A DNA stretch of 64,000 nucleotides, from assembly GCF_000685035.1 (NCBI RefSeq), contig NZ_BAYB01000034.1:39466-103465 (forward strand), given 5' to 3'. The translations under genes and the position numbers were made by a program. The DNA is from Paraburkholderia ferrariae NBRC 106233. Its GTDB lineage: Bacteria; Pseudomonadota; Gammaproteobacteria; Burkholderiales; Burkholderiaceae. The notes below the pieces were generated by a model. The model saw only the letters and a list, made by a program, of their open reading frames with translations. It was not told where the DNA came from and did not search any database. Positions within the stretch are counted from its first letter, which is position 1; each line of letters starts with the position of its first letter. Positions 7,569 to 16,515 of this stretch are shown here, piece after piece.

Positions 7569-9383
7569 TCATTGGCCGCCTGTCGATTCAGGATCGGTCC
7601 GTTCCCGGCGGGTCGAACTGGCCGGGACAATCCCGTGATCCCGTAGAAGGGTACCGATTTCGGTGCTGTCGAGTTTCTCCAGCAACAGCTTGCTCAGGAA
7701 TTCCGGTCCGGGAATCCTGAACGTCTTGCCGTCACGCAAGCGGCTCACCGCCTCCAGCAACGTACGGATATCGAAGGTAGAGGCGAATACTTCCGGCACG
7801 CCGCGCTCGATCCCCAGCAGCGTATACACCGCTTCCATCGGCGTACGGACGGAGTACTCCGTGGTGAAGATGCAGTCGCGCTGGTGCGACTCGGCAAACT
7901 GGCCGATGAAAGCGAAATTCATCGCCCCCTGCGGCACGACATCGGGCCTGTCTCCGCGCTGGCGCGGCATGAAGAACGCGGTAACGTAGGGCATCATCAC
8001 GGGAACCGTCTTCGCGCCGGTGGCCGCGAGTTCCGGAATATCCTCGGGTGGCACCCCCAGGTGGTAGAGCCACTCCTGGGTGATCTCTTCGCCCGTGCAT
8101 GCCTGAAGCGGCTTTTTCACGAAGTCGCCAGGTCTTTCCACGAACAGTCCATAGAACCAGGCCACGACCCGGTCCTTCGGCTGGTTCTTGAAGTGCGGTT
8201 GCCGGCTCACCGTCCAGCTCAATAGCCAGGCTGAATCCTTTACCGTTACGATGCCGCCGGTAACGACGCCGCCGCTATGGGGGTCGCGTTTCGCGATCTT
8301 CTGGATATATCGGGGAATGCGTTCGTCCAGCGTCGTAATCGTTGCCGATTCCCATTTGGTTTCGGGAATGTGGGCGCCGAACACGTCGGGACGGCCGAAT
8401 GCCGGATCCTTTCTGGCGATGCGGCGCCACAAGTCCCAGGCCGGCGCCGGTCCGTCGAGGAGTTTCGCCGGCGTCCGGTGGTCGCCGCAGTCGGAATTTT
8501 CCGTAAGCGATCCAATGGTGATAAACGCAAGATCATTCCGGCCAAGCGCAACGCCGCCCGGCACACCGTCGCGCTTCCAGTGAATGTAGGTGGCCGCCTT
8601 GCAACCCGGAGCCAGATCGAAATCCACGTCGATGACTTCGGTACCGAACTGAAAATGAACGCCTTGATCCTGCAGCCACCTGACCAGCGGCAACACCAGC
8701 GATTCGTACTGGTTGTAGCGGGTGAACTTGAGCGTGCTGAAGTTCGGCAAGCCGCCAATATGGTGGATGAAGCGGTGAAGGTACAGCTTCATTTCCAATG
8801 CCGAGTGCCATGACTCGAAGGCGAACATGGTGCGCCAGTAAAGCCAGAAGTTGCTGTCGAAGAAGTCCTGGCTGAACACCTCGTCGATACGCTTGTTTTC
8901 CATTTCCTCGCAGGTGGAGAGAAACAGCTTGACCACGTCCGCCTGTGCCCGGGTGTCGAGGGTAAAGAGATCGTCAGTATGGGCATCCTCGCCGCGATTC
9001 GCCGTTGCCCGCTGCAGCGAGTAGCTGGGGTCGTCCTTGTTCAGCCAGTAGAACTCGTCGAGTACGCTGGCGCCTTCGATCTCGAGCGAGGGAATGGAGC
9101 GAAACAAGTCCCACAGGCATTCGAAGTGCTCCTCCATCTCGCGGCCGCCGCGAATCACGAACCCTTTCTCAGGCTCCTTGATGCCGTCCAGCGCACCGCC
9201 GGGCAAGGAGAGACGTTCGAGTATGGTGATGCGGCTGCCGGGCATATGGCCGTCGCGAATCAGAAATGCCGCACCGGCGAGGGAGGCGAGGCCCGAGCCA
9301 ATGAACCATGCGGTCTTTTCCTCGATGCCCGCGGGCTTGCGTGGTCGGGCGAAAGCTTCGTAGTTGCCGCTACTGTAGTGCAT
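7569..9383 (-). CDS. ohyA: Oleate hydratase (myosin-cross-reactive-antigen family)
   Basis: FAD-dependent hydratase that adds water to the cis-9 double bond of oleate or similar fatty acids to give 10-hydroxystearate. The 604-residue length suits the family. After a short N-terminal tail there is the Rossmann FAD motif FIGSGLASLAGAAFL (about residues 28-42), then ERLSLPGGALDG and the family-typical GGREMEEHFECLWDL, all hallmarks of the 67-kDa MCRA family. AAGGA lies about 11 bases before the ATG. It follows the alcohol dehydrogenase gene on the same strand after 163 bp and may be read from the FNR-box promoter at 10.64 kb or from its own. Confidence 0.92.
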   Translation of the reverse strand: MHYSSGNYEAFARPRKPAGIEEKTAWFIGSGLASLAGAAFLIRDGHMPGSRITILERLSLPGGALDGIKEPEKGFVIRGGREMEEHFECLWDLFRSIPSLEIEGASVLDEFYWLNKDDPSYSLQRATANRGEDAHTDDLFTLDTRAQADVVKLFLSTCEEMENKRIDEVFSQDFFDSNFWLYWRTMFAFESWHSALEMKLYLHRFIHHIGGLPNFSTLKFTRYNQYESLVLPLVRWLQDQGVHFQFGTEVIDVDFDLAPGCKAATYIHWKRDGVPGGVALGRNDLAFITIGSLTENSDCGDHRTPAKLLDGPAPAWDLWRRIARKDPAFGRPDVFGAHIPETKWESATITTLDERIPRYIQKIAKRDPHSGGVVTGGIVTVKDSAWLLSWTVSRQPHFKNQPKDRVVAWFYGLFVERPGDFVKKPLQACTGEEITQEWLYHLGVPPEDIPELAATGAKTVPVMMPYVTAFFMPRQRGDRPDVVPQGAMNFAFIGQFAESHQRDCIFTTEYSVRTPMEAVYTLLGIERGVPEVFASTFDIRTLLEAVSRLRDGKTFRIPGPEFLSKLLLEKLDSTEIGTLLRDHGIVPASSTRRERTDPESTGGQ

Positions 9384-9546
9384 ATGCGATTTTTCCTTGT
9401 CGATGACGACGCGTGCCCGGCCCCATGGGCATCCGCGCCGCCGTGATACCGTGCTTCAGCCGTTTCTCGATCTTGCCGCTTTCGGCAATGACGGTTGCAC
9501 GACCTGCCTGAGCATAACGCCGACGTTTCGTGCGGCCGTCCACGCC

Positions 9547-10569
9547 TCAAAGCGTCAGGACGACGCGACCGTCCACCTTGCCCTCGCGCAGCGCGCCCAA
9601 AACCTCGTTGATGTTTTCGAGCCGGTCACGATGGATGTGAGCGCGAACCATGCCTTGCGCCGCGAATTCGATGGACTCCTGAAGATCGCGGCGCGTGCCG
9701 ACTATCGAGCCCCGCACGGTGATCCCGTTGAGCACGGTGGAGAAAATCGGTAATGGAAAGTCGCCGGGCGGTAATCCGTTGAGCGCAACGGTTCCGCCGC
9801 GGCGGACCATACCGAGCGCCTGCGCAAAGGCACTGCGCGAGACCGCAGTGACGAGCACGCCGTGCACGCCGCCGATCTCCTTCTGGATGAACGCGGCGGG
9901 GTCGGTCTTCGACGCATCGACGGTCAGCTTCGCGCCCAGCTCGCGGGCCAGCGCAAGCTTGTCCCCGGCGACATCGACTGCGACGACATGCAGTCCCATC
10001 GCCTTCGCATATTGGACCGCCACATGACCGAGTCCGCCGATCCCCGAAATCGCGATCCATTGACCGGGCCGCGTATCGGTGACGCGAATGCCCTTGTAAA
10101 CGGTGACGCCCGCACACAGAATCGGCGCGATCTCTTCGAAGCCGACTTCCGCCGGCAGATGCCCGACGTAGTTGGGATCGGCGAGCACGTACTCGGCATA
10201 GCCGCCATTGACGGAATAGCCGGTGTTCTGCTGGGCGTGGCACAGCGTTTCCCAACCGCCCAGACAGTGCTCGCAATGGCCGCATGCCGTGTAGAGCCAC
10301 GGCACGCCGACACGATCGCCTTCCTTGACGAGCTTCACGCCGGCGCCGACCGCCGCCACGAAGCCGACACCCTCGTGCCCGGGAATGAACGGAAGTGTCG
10401 GCTTGACGGGCCAGTCGCCGTCCGCGGCGTGAAGGTCGGTGTGGCACACACCGGAAGCCTTGATGTTGACGACGATCTGCCCGGGACCCGGCGTTGGGAT
10501 GGGTACCTCTTCGATCCGGAGCGGCGCCCCGAACTGGTGGACGACGGCGGCTTTCATGGACTGGGCCAT
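9547..10569 (-). CDS. Zinc-dependent alcohol dehydrogenase (AdhP type)
   Basis: Medium-chain NAD(H)-dependent alcohol dehydrogenase interconverting primary alcohols and aldehydes. The 340 residues show catalytic-zinc ligands in GVCHTDLHAADGDW and PFIPGHEGVG, the four-Cys structural zinc lobe CGHCEHCLGGWETLC, and the NAD motif GIGGLGHVAVQYAK. The ATG at 10569 is preferred over a longer frame to 10725 because AGGAG lies eight bases before it. A perfect FNR-type box stands 65-78 bp upstream, consistent with fermentative use under oxygen limitation, as known for AdhP-like enzymes in low-oxygen regulons. Confidence 0.92.
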   Translation of the reverse strand: MAQSMKAAVVHQFGAPLRIEEVPIPTPGPGQIVVNIKASGVCHTDLHAADGDWPVKPTLPFIPGHEGVGFVAAVGAGVKLVKEGDRVGVPWLYTACGHCEHCLGGWETLCHAQQNTGYSVNGGYAEYVLADPNYVGHLPAEVGFEEIAPILCAGVTVYKGIRVTDTRPGQWIAISGIGGLGHVAVQYAKAMGLHVVAVDVAGDKLALARELGAKLTVDASKTDPAAFIQKEIGGVHGVLVTAVSRSAFAQALGMVRRGGTVALNGLPPGDFPLPIFSTVLNGITVRGSIVGTRRDLQESIEFAAQGMVRAHIHRDRLENINEVLGALREGKVDGRVVLTL

Positions 10570-10633
10570 AAGGAATCTCCTGTAGCTCCGGTAGGTTGAC
10601 CGCGCTATCTTCGGATGTTCCTTGCCATGGGAA

Positions 10634-10647
10634 TTGATGGAGATCAA
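10634..10647 (-). promoter_or_regulatory. Perfect FNR/ANR-type box upstream of the alcohol dehydrogenase
   Basis: TTGATGGAGATCAA matches the FNR consensus exactly, and the palindrome extends two more bases on each side (AATTGAT-N4-ATCAATT). It lies 65-78 bp before the adh ATG, the clearest placement of an FNR-type activator site in the window. Confidence 0.75.
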
Positions 10648-10786
10648 TTCGCAAGGGGTTGAGCCGCGTCTCAGCGACCGCCTGGATGACCTTGAGCAGG
10701 ACAGCGTGCCGGTGGTCGAGAACACGATGCCAATGTCCGCTCTTCAGTCATCTCAAGGCGGTGACCGCGACCTTTCCAGGCGCCCG

Positions 10787-11047
10787 TCACCAATGTTTGA
10801 CATCGTGAATCGGCGGGGAGTAGGGGCTCAGAATCACGTCGGTGTGCGGCTCCCGCCGCTGCTTCTCATACTGCGCGGTAGATTCGGTTGACTGTCTTAA
10901 CGCGGGATAGTCGATCTTCTCAACGGGGAGGCGGGAAGACGGATCGGCCGACGTATCGACGTGGGGTGCCGATGCATCGCTTTGCGCGAAAGTCACACCC
11001 GGAACTGCAATGACAGTTGCAGCGATGATCGGTAGAAATACGTTCAT
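10787..11047 (-). CDS. Small exported protein of unknown function
   Basis: An 86-residue product with a clear signal peptide (about residues 1-21, hydrophobic core LPIIAATVIAVPG, cleavage near TFAQ). The rest is polar and rich in Ser, Pro and charged residues. The N terminus resembles the many short exported Burkholderia proteins of the DUF4148 kind, but the remainder is not clearly recognised. It is alone on its strand between the adh promoter and the SDR genes. Codon usage matches neighbouring genes. Confidence 0.55.
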   Translation of the reverse strand: MNVFLPIIAATVIAVPGVTFAQSDASAPHVDTSADPSSRLPVEKIDYPALRQSTESTAQYEKQRREPHTDVILSPYSPPIHDVKHW

Positions 11048-11195
11048 GATTAGGCATCCCGATAGTCAGACGGGGCAAACGAAGCGCAAGAATCAGTCTC
11101 GAAGTCAGTCAGTTACGGACAAATGCGTTTCGAGTGCCCGCCATATAAGTGCATATGCATATAAAAATGCGCAAATACCATGCAATGACGTCTTG

Positions 11196-12011
11196 TCACA
11201 TGGCCTTACCCTGGAGACCGAACGCGCGCCGGAGGCTCTTGTCGACCTGGGCGAACGGCGCAAAGCGTCGCAAGAAGCTGAGAAGCTTTGCGCGTCCGTC
11301 CGCTGGCTGCCTGAGCTGCCGCGTCCCCTCAATGATCGAAAGGATCTTCTTCGCCACTTCGCCCGGCAGGGGGGCGCTCTTCACCTGTTGCTGTACCGCG
11401 TCGACGCTGCTCGCCAACGCGGCAGCATAATCCTCGATGACGGCCTGGGTTCGCGTTGCATTCGTGTCCAGCTTCGTTCGCGTAAAGCTCGGCTCCACGA
11501 GCACGACACGGACGCCTAACGCGCGAACCTCGTGGTCCAGCGATTCGGAGAGACCCTCGAGTGCGTGCTTGCTACTTGCATAAAGCCCCATGAAAGGGGC
11601 TGGCAGGAAGCCCAGAACGGAACTGATGTTCACCACGAGGCCGCTGCGATTGTGCCGCATCGAGGGCAGCACGGCGCGCATCGCACGCAGGACACCGAAG
11701 ACATTGACGTCGAACAGCGCATTGGCTTCGGCGTCACTGGTGGCCTCTACCGGCCCCACCAGGGAGACACCCGCATTGTTGATAAGGATATCGATACGGC
11801 CGGCCTTCTCGAGTACGAAGTTCACCGCCGACGTCACTGACGCCTCGTCCTGCACGTCCATCTGGACGTACTCGACACCAGGCGCCGCAGCGGCGGCATC
11901 CAGTCTGCGCACGCCGCCGAAGACACGATACCCCGCATGTGAGAGCGCTCTCGCGGTCGCGTCCCCGATGCCGGAGGACGCGCCGGTGATCAAAACAACT
12001 TTTGTGGCCAT
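11196..12011 (-). CDS. Short-chain dehydrogenase/reductase
   Basis: A classical SDR of 271 residues: cofactor motif TGASSGIG (residues 9-16), NNAG near 85, catalytic Ser in NISSVLG and YASSK near 155. The long C-terminal part, including the RFAPFAQVDKSLRR region, resembles 17-beta-HSD-like oxidoreductases of unknown substrate. The ATG at 12011 has AGGAG eight bases upstream. It is the second gene of a pair (34 bp after the next SDR), transcribed away from a TetR regulator, so it is probably under that repressor. Confidence 0.85.
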   Translation of the reverse strand: MATKVVLITGASSGIGDATARALSHAGYRVFGGVRRLDAAAAAPGVEYVQMDVQDEASVTSAVNFVLEKAGRIDILINNAGVSLVGPVEATSDAEANALFDVNVFGVLRAMRAVLPSMRHNRSGLVVNISSVLGFLPAPFMGLYASSKHALEGLSESLDHEVRALGVRVVLVEPSFTRTKLDTNATRTQAVIEDYAAALASSVDAVQQQVKSAPLPGEVAKKILSIIEGTRQLRQPADGRAKLLSFLRRFAPFAQVDKSLRRAFGLQGKAM

Positions 12012-12045
12012 GGGAGGGACTCCTGCTATAGGGACGCAGCCTGCG

Positions 12046-12786
12046 TCAGGCAATGACGTGAACGAGTTGCGCCATGTGAGCCTGGACGCCGTCGGGATCG
12101 TCCCTGAACGCCTTTGCCGTGGCTTGCGAGAGTTCACCGGGAAAAACTTCATCCCGTCCCTCAGCGAGCGCGTCCAGTGCTCCGGCGGCAACCTGCTGGG
12201 GTGTCAGTTTCGGTTCCGGCAACGCAGCGCCCATAGCCGTGTCCGTTTGCACCGGCAAGACGGCGAGTACCTGAACGCCACGCGACTTCAGTTCGGCCCG
12301 CAGGGTCCGGGTGAGATGCAATGCTGCCGCTTTCGATGCCGAGTAAGTTCCAGCGACGGGCAGCGTGATATGCGAGAGCACCGAAAGAATGTTGACGATT
12401 GCGCCGCCCGCGCGGAATGCCGGCGTGCCGCGTAACGCTTGAGAAAGCGCGAGAACACCGAAATAGTTCACTTCCATCTCGGCGCGCGCGCCGGAGGTGT
12501 CGCCGGCAGAAAGCGCGCCCGTAAAGGCAGCCGTTCCTGCGTTGTTAATCAGAAGATTAATGTCTGGAGTGACGCTGGCGATGCCCGCGATCTGGTCGGA
12601 ACGGGCGAGATCCAGTTCCACCGCGACCAGGCGGTCTGACGCGGCAACCAGGTCCTGCACGGACGCCGGGTTGCGCACGCCGAGATAGATCTTCGCCGCG
12701 CCGCGTTCGAGCAACGCTTTGACGAAAGCACGACCAATGCCGCCGTTCGCGCCGGTCAACAGTACTACGGAACCTTCGATGTTCAT
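12046..12786 (-). CDS. Short-chain dehydrogenase/reductase
   Basis: The 246-residue SDR has TGANGGIG at residues 11-18, NNAG about 83, NILSVLS about 130 and the catalytic YSASK about 145. GGAGG lies five bases before the ATG at 12786; a longer open frame to 13089 overlaps the TetR start and the operator and is rejected. It leads the SDR pair and is divergent from the TetR gene, a standard self-regulated detoxification cassette. Substrate unknown. Confidence 0.85.
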   Translation of the reverse strand: MNIEGSVVLLTGANGGIGRAFVKALLERGAAKIYLGVRNPASVQDLVAASDRLVAVELDLARSDQIAGIASVTPDINLLINNAGTAAFTGALSAGDTSGARAEMEVNYFGVLALSQALRGTPAFRAGGAIVNILSVLSHITLPVAGTYSASKAAALHLTRTLRAELKSRGVQVLAVLPVQTDTAMGAALPEPKLTPQQVAAGALDALAEGRDEVFPGELSQATAKAFRDDPDGVQAHMAQLVHVIA

Positions 12787-12843
12787 GTTTGCCTCCAGGT
12801 GGGGTTTCGGGTCAGGCGGTAGCACCTGACTATCATTACGCTT

Positions 12844-12874
12844 GCAATGAATACAATGATTGCGTTTACAATGA
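12844..12874. promoter_or_regulatory. Candidate TetR operator in the SDR/TetR divergent region
   Basis: An inverted repeat GCAAT-N10-ATTGC (12844-12863) is interleaved with three copies of CAATGA starting at 12845, 12854 and 12869. The AT-rich stretch lies 58 bp upstream of the first SDR start and would cover its promoter. The TetR gene begins 200 bp on the other side. TetR binding is inferred from symmetry and position. Confidence 0.4.
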
Positions 12875-13075
12875 ATAAAGTCAAGTGATTTCCTCGGAGG
12901 CGTTTTCTCGCGCCGGGAGGCGGTTGTGGTCGGGGCTTGATGCTCAAAGCGATTGCCCATAACTCGTTTAGACGGACGCTCTTCCGCTTGCGAACAAGGC
13001 GTAAAATTGTGATCGTAATGATTAGACCTGGCCGGCCTCTCGGGGCAATTAGGGCCGGGTGCTCTGGAGAACAGG

Positions 13076-13657
13076 ATGAAGGTCACCAAGGCTCGGGCAA
13101 CCGAAAACCGCGAAGCGATTGAGAAAGCCGCAGCCGCTCTGATCCGCGAACGCGGTTTTGATCAAATAAGCGTTGCCGAGGTCGCAGCGGCAGCCGGGCT
13201 GACACACGGTGCGCTTTATAGCCATTACCGGTCCAAGGAGGCACTGACCCAGGCCGCAACAAGCCGCGCCTTCGAAGACACGCTGAGCGAGTTTGCCGGG
13301 CTCTCACCGGCCGAATTTGTTCACCGCTATCTGTCCGCTGCGCATCGGGACCACCCGGAGTGCGGCTGTCCCAACGCGGCACTCGTAACCGAGGTATGGC
13401 GACAGGCGGCCGGCACGCGCGAAACCTTTCGCGATGGCGTCCAGCGCTATGTCCAGCTGATTGCACAAATGCTGGACACGAGCGACGAGGCCGAAAGCAA
13501 GGCAATGGCAGTGACCATGCTGGCCGCGATGGTGGGGGCAGTCGCCCTGTCGCGGGCAATCCGGGACATTGACACCTCTTGTTCGGATGAAATCCTCAGG
13601 GACGTCGGTGCGCAACTCGCACGCTTCACAAAGACAGACGAGCCAGTGGACCGTTGA
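13076..13657 (+). CDS. TetR family transcriptional regulator
   Basis: The 193-residue product has the N-terminal TetR helix-turn-helix: IEKAAAALIRERGFDQISV, then a recognition helix in AAAAGLTHGALYSHYRSKEAL. The ligand-binding part carries HRDHPECGCPNAAL, typical of the TetR subgroup that controls adjacent SDR or nitroreductase genes. It is divergent from two SDR genes across a 289-bp gap containing the candidate operator. Probably a local repressor; the inducer is unknown. Confidence 0.88.
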   Translation: MKVTKARATENREAIEKAAAALIRERGFDQISVAEVAAAAGLTHGALYSHYRSKEALTQAATSRAFEDTLSEFAGLSPAEFVHRYLSAAHRDHPECGCPNAALVTEVWRQAAGTRETFRDGVQRYVQLIAQMLDTSDEAESKAMAVTMLAAMVGAVALSRAIRDIDTSCSDEILRDVGAQLARFTKTDEPVDR

Positions 13658-13825
13658 CAGACTGCGCCGGATCAAAATCAACACGCGCAGAGCGATGCCG
13701 TCGCTGGCAATCACTACGGCTGCGGCAGCGGGTTTTCCGGAGATGCCGCAGGGCGCTGACTGCGGGCGCGGGCAGTGCAAGGGTGGGGCATAACGTCTTG
13801 CTTTGCGGCCAGTTTCGCGGCCAGT

Positions 13826-14371
13826 TCAGATTGCATCAGGCCGTGAGCGAGGCGGTGGAACGACGATTTCGACCTTGCCCGTCACAACGTCGTAAACCAG
13901 ACCCGAGACCGTGTAGCACCCGGAGGCGTCGGTGTTCGCCCGGAGGGCTTCCACGTCGAGCACAACCGCTTTATACGGGTCGTCGATTTCCAGGCTCGCG
14001 AGTTCAGCCATCGTCACCCCCATATGGACGGCCAGGCGCCGGGGTTCATGGCAGTAGCACCGTTTAATGCCGCAGTCGGTATGGTGCAGGACGATGAGGT
14101 TCCAGTCGGGGCCGATATCTGCGCCTGCGGCAACGGCGACTGCGCGCAGAATTCCGAGCGTTTCAAATACTGCGGGGTTCACCCGGCCGCCGACGTTACG
14201 GAAGATCCCTGCTTCTCCGGGCGCGAGCTTGAATATGTCCATGGGATCTACGCGCGGGTCTACGCATCCAATGATTAACGTCTTGCTTGCCGGCATCATC
14301 CGGAGGCCCGGATTGAAGCCGCTTTCGGCAAACTCGACGTTACGGCGCATCAGGGTGTCGATATAGTCCAA
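13826..14371 (-). CDS. Beta-class carbonic anhydrase
   Basis: Cytoplasmic zinc enzyme interconverting CO2 and bicarbonate. Zinc ligands are visible: Cys and Asp in CVDPRVDP and His/Cys in HHTDCG; the GGRVNP loop lies between them. I chose the TTG at 14371, giving a 181-residue protein that starts (M)DYIDTLMRRN, because AAGGAG stands six bases before it. A frame is also open from an ATG at 14458, which would overlap the end of the MBL gene and add 29 residues with no good ribosome site. It follows the MBL-fold gene by 53 bp on the same strand and is probably the last gene of a three-gene unit. Confidence 0.85.
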   Translation of the reverse strand: MDYIDTLMRRNVEFAESGFNPGLRMMPASKTLIIGCVDPRVDPMDIFKLAPGEAGIFRNVGGRVNPAVFETLGILRAVAVAAGADIGPDWNLIVLHHTDCGIKRCYCHEPRRLAVHMGVTMAELASLEIDDPYKAVVLDVEALRANTDASGCYTVSGLVYDVVTGKVEIVVPPPRSRPDAI

Positions 14372-14424
14372 GGCGTTCTCCTTGCAACGGGGAATGTGAC
14401 GCTTCCGGCCATCGGGCAACTGCA

Positions 14425-15348
14425 TCAGATCGCGTTCAGCGGGATTCTGAGGTAGCACTTGCCGTTGTCTTCCATAGGTGGAAAAGCACCAGCCCGCATG
14501 TTCACCTGCATCGCCTGAAGAATCAGGCTCGGCAGCGCCAGCGTCGCATCTCGCGCCGTTCGCGCCCCGACGAACGCTCCCTCCGTGATTCCGTCACGAA
14601 CATGTACGTTAGCGGTGCGTTCGGCCCCGATGGTTGTTTCCCAGGCATAGGTATCGCGGCCTGGGGCTTTGTAGTCGTGGCTCAGGAATAGTCGTGCTTC
14701 GTCGGGAAGGCAGAGCAGGCGCCGAATGGACCGGTAAAGCCGCCGCGCATCTCCGCCGGGCAAGTCGGTTCTTGCAGTCCCGTAGTCCGGCATGAACATC
14801 GTGTTGCCGCAGAACACCGCGTCACCGATTACGTAGGCGAGACCGGCCGGCGTATGGCCTGGCACATCGAGCACCCCGCATTCGATCACGCCGATCCTGA
14901 ACTTCTCGCCGTCATCGAGCAGATGATCGAACTGCGAGCCGTCTCGCGGGAATTCCGGCCCAGCGTTGAAGAGGTCGCCGAAGATTTGCTGGACCGTCGT
15001 TATGGCGCGCCCGATTGCGTGCGTACCGCCGACACGCGCCTGCAGAAAAGGCGCGGCGGTCAGATGGTCTGCATGCGCGTGGGTCTCGAGCAGCCATTCA
15101 GTCGAGAGGCCCTCGGACTCGATATACGCAACGATGGCCTCGGCAGACGTCGACGAATACCGGCAGGTCGTTGCATCGAAGTCGAGCACAGGGTCGATGA
15201 TCGCCGCTGCAAGCGAAGCCGGATCATGAACGACATAACTCGCGGTGAACGTGGCCTCGTCAAAAAATGAACGGACAACCGGCGTTGGCTGTCGACCAGC
15301 GCGGGTCCGAACGATCAGCGCGATGGCGTGTTCAAGGGATGGATCCAC
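14425..15348 (-). CDS. MBL-fold metallo-hydrolase, persulfide-dioxygenase-like
   Basis: The metal-binding motif HAHADH (about residues 82-87) opens the metallo-beta-lactamase core, and DVPGHTPAG, GDAVFCGNTMF and LSHDYKAPG supply further ligand loops. This arrangement resembles the ETHE1/Blh group that handles glutathione persulfide, but the assignment to that reaction is not secure. The GTG at 15348 is chosen because AAAGGAG lies seven bases upstream; the open frame continues to 15690 only as non-coding extension. Product 307 residues. It lies between an alpha/beta hydrolase and a carbonic anhydrase gene, all on the minus strand. Confidence 0.82.
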   Translation of the reverse strand: MDPSLEHAIALIVRTRAGRQPTPVVRSFFDEATFTASYVVHDPASLAAAIIDPVLDFDATTCRYSSTSAEAIVAYIESEGLSTEWLLETHAHADHLTAAPFLQARVGGTHAIGRAITTVQQIFGDLFNAGPEFPRDGSQFDHLLDDGEKFRIGVIECGVLDVPGHTPAGLAYVIGDAVFCGNTMFMPDYGTARTDLPGGDARRLYRSIRRLLCLPDEARLFLSHDYKAPGRDTYAWETTIGAERTANVHVRDGITEGAFVGARTARDATLALPSLILQAMQVNMRAGAFPPMEDNGKCYLRIPLNAI

Positions 15349-15452
15349 GCGATATCTCCTTTGTCTCGCCCGCGCGCTAGCGCCGCCTGGCGTGCAATCT
15401 TTGCGCGAGGCTCTGCGTAGAGCGGTATACAGGCTCATCGCAGACAAGCCTT

Positions 15453-16274
15453 TCAGCTTTGCAGGAATTCGAGTAGATCGAGGTTGACTGCATTCGCGTT
15501 GACGGTCGCCATGCCGTGCGAACCGCCGGGGTAAACTTTGAGCCTTGCATTCGGGGCAAGGTCGACCGACCGTCGCGCGGATGCGTCGATGGGGACGATC
15601 TGATCGTCGTCGCCATGCAGAATGAGCAGGGGTACATCGATTTTTTTCAGATCCTCCGTATAGTCGACTTCGGAGAATTCGCGAATGCAATCAAATTGCC
15701 CTTTTATCGAGCCCATCAACCCTTGAGCCTGGAAAGCGTCAATCGTACCCTGCGACACTTCCGCGCCCGAACGGTTGAAGTTATAGAACGGGACCGCCAG
15801 ATCCTTGTAGAGTTGCGAGCGGTTGTTGACGACCCCGGCGCGAAGGCCATCGAATACGTCCATCGGCAGGCCACCGGGGTTTTCCGTAGTCCTCAGCATG
15901 ATCGGCGGAACGGCTCCGATCAGCACCGCTTTGGCGACGCGACCGGTTCCGTGACGGCCGATGTAATGGGCGACCTCGCCCCCACCGGTCGAATGCCCGA
16001 CGAGAACCGCATCCTGCAGATCGAGATGATTTAATAGCGCTGCGAGGTCGTCGGCATACTGATCCATGTTGTTGCCGTCCCACGTCTGACCAGAACGGCC
16101 GTGACCGCGACGATCGTGCGCGATGACGCGATAGCCTTTCGTTCCGAAGAACAGCATCTGTGCATCCCATGCGTCGGCACAGAGAGGCCATCCATGGGAG
16201 AAGACGATCGGGGTGCCGGTGCCCCAGTCCTTATAGAAAATTTCGGTACCGTCCGTGGATTTGAAATAGCTCAT
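15453..16274 (-). CDS. Alpha/beta hydrolase (non-haem chloroperoxidase/arylesterase type)
   Basis: The 273-residue protein has the oxyanion segment FSHGWPLCADAW, the nucleophile elbow GHSTGGGE (Ser about residue 97), an acid residue in LILHGDDDQIVP and a catalytic His in GGSHGMATV near the C terminus. This set is typical of the cofactor-free haloperoxidase/esterase group; the natural substrate is not known. AGGA precedes the ATG. The 240-bp gap upstream contains the conserved element at 16392-16456 and then the AraC regulator gene on the same strand, which probably controls it. Confidence 0.88.
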   Translation of the reverse strand: MSYFKSTDGTEIFYKDWGTGTPIVFSHGWPLCADAWDAQMLFFGTKGYRVIAHDRRGHGRSGQTWDGNNMDQYADDLAALLNHLDLQDAVLVGHSTGGGEVAHYIGRHGTGRVAKAVLIGAVPPIMLRTTENPGGLPMDVFDGLRAGVVNNRSQLYKDLAVPFYNFNRSGAEVSQGTIDAFQAQGLMGSIKGQFDCIREFSEVDYTEDLKKIDVPLLILHGDDDQIVPIDASARRSVDLAPNARLKVYPGGSHGMATVNANAVNLDLLEFLQS

Positions 16275-16391
16275 TATGCAGTCCTGATAAAAATGGATTG
16301 ACGGGATACTTCGGTCCGGGCAATACGGCCGTCAGGCCGGATCGGCGATTGCGAACAGTCCGCGGTACTGGCACCGTCGCCTTTGATTTCC

Positions 16392-16456
16392 AGCGTACCT
16401 GCAGAAACCCACGTAATCTTGGACGAAGCAACGATACGATGGATAAACCATGGGCG
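16392..16456 (-). promoter_or_regulatory. Conserved 65-bp element, copy A (AraC gene to hydrolase)
   Basis: On the plus strand the blocks are AGCGTACCTG (16392-16401), ATCTTGGA (16416-16423), CGATGGA (16437-16443) and TGGGCG (16451-16456). The same blocks occur at 21132-21197 with spacings that differ by at most one base. Copy A lies about 60 bp downstream of the AraC stop and about 120 bp upstream of the hydrolase start. I infer a promoter/operator for this AraC subgroup. Confidence 0.55.
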
Positions 16457-16515
16457 ATCGCGGCGGAGCCGAACCGCCCCAGCTTCGATGCGTCGCCGGC
16501 GATGCTGGCGTGAAC

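Noticed and set aside
10622..10891. Plus-strand frame across the adh promoter region
   Set aside because: It contains the FNR box and runs over the exported small gene on the other strand; no ribosome site or domain.
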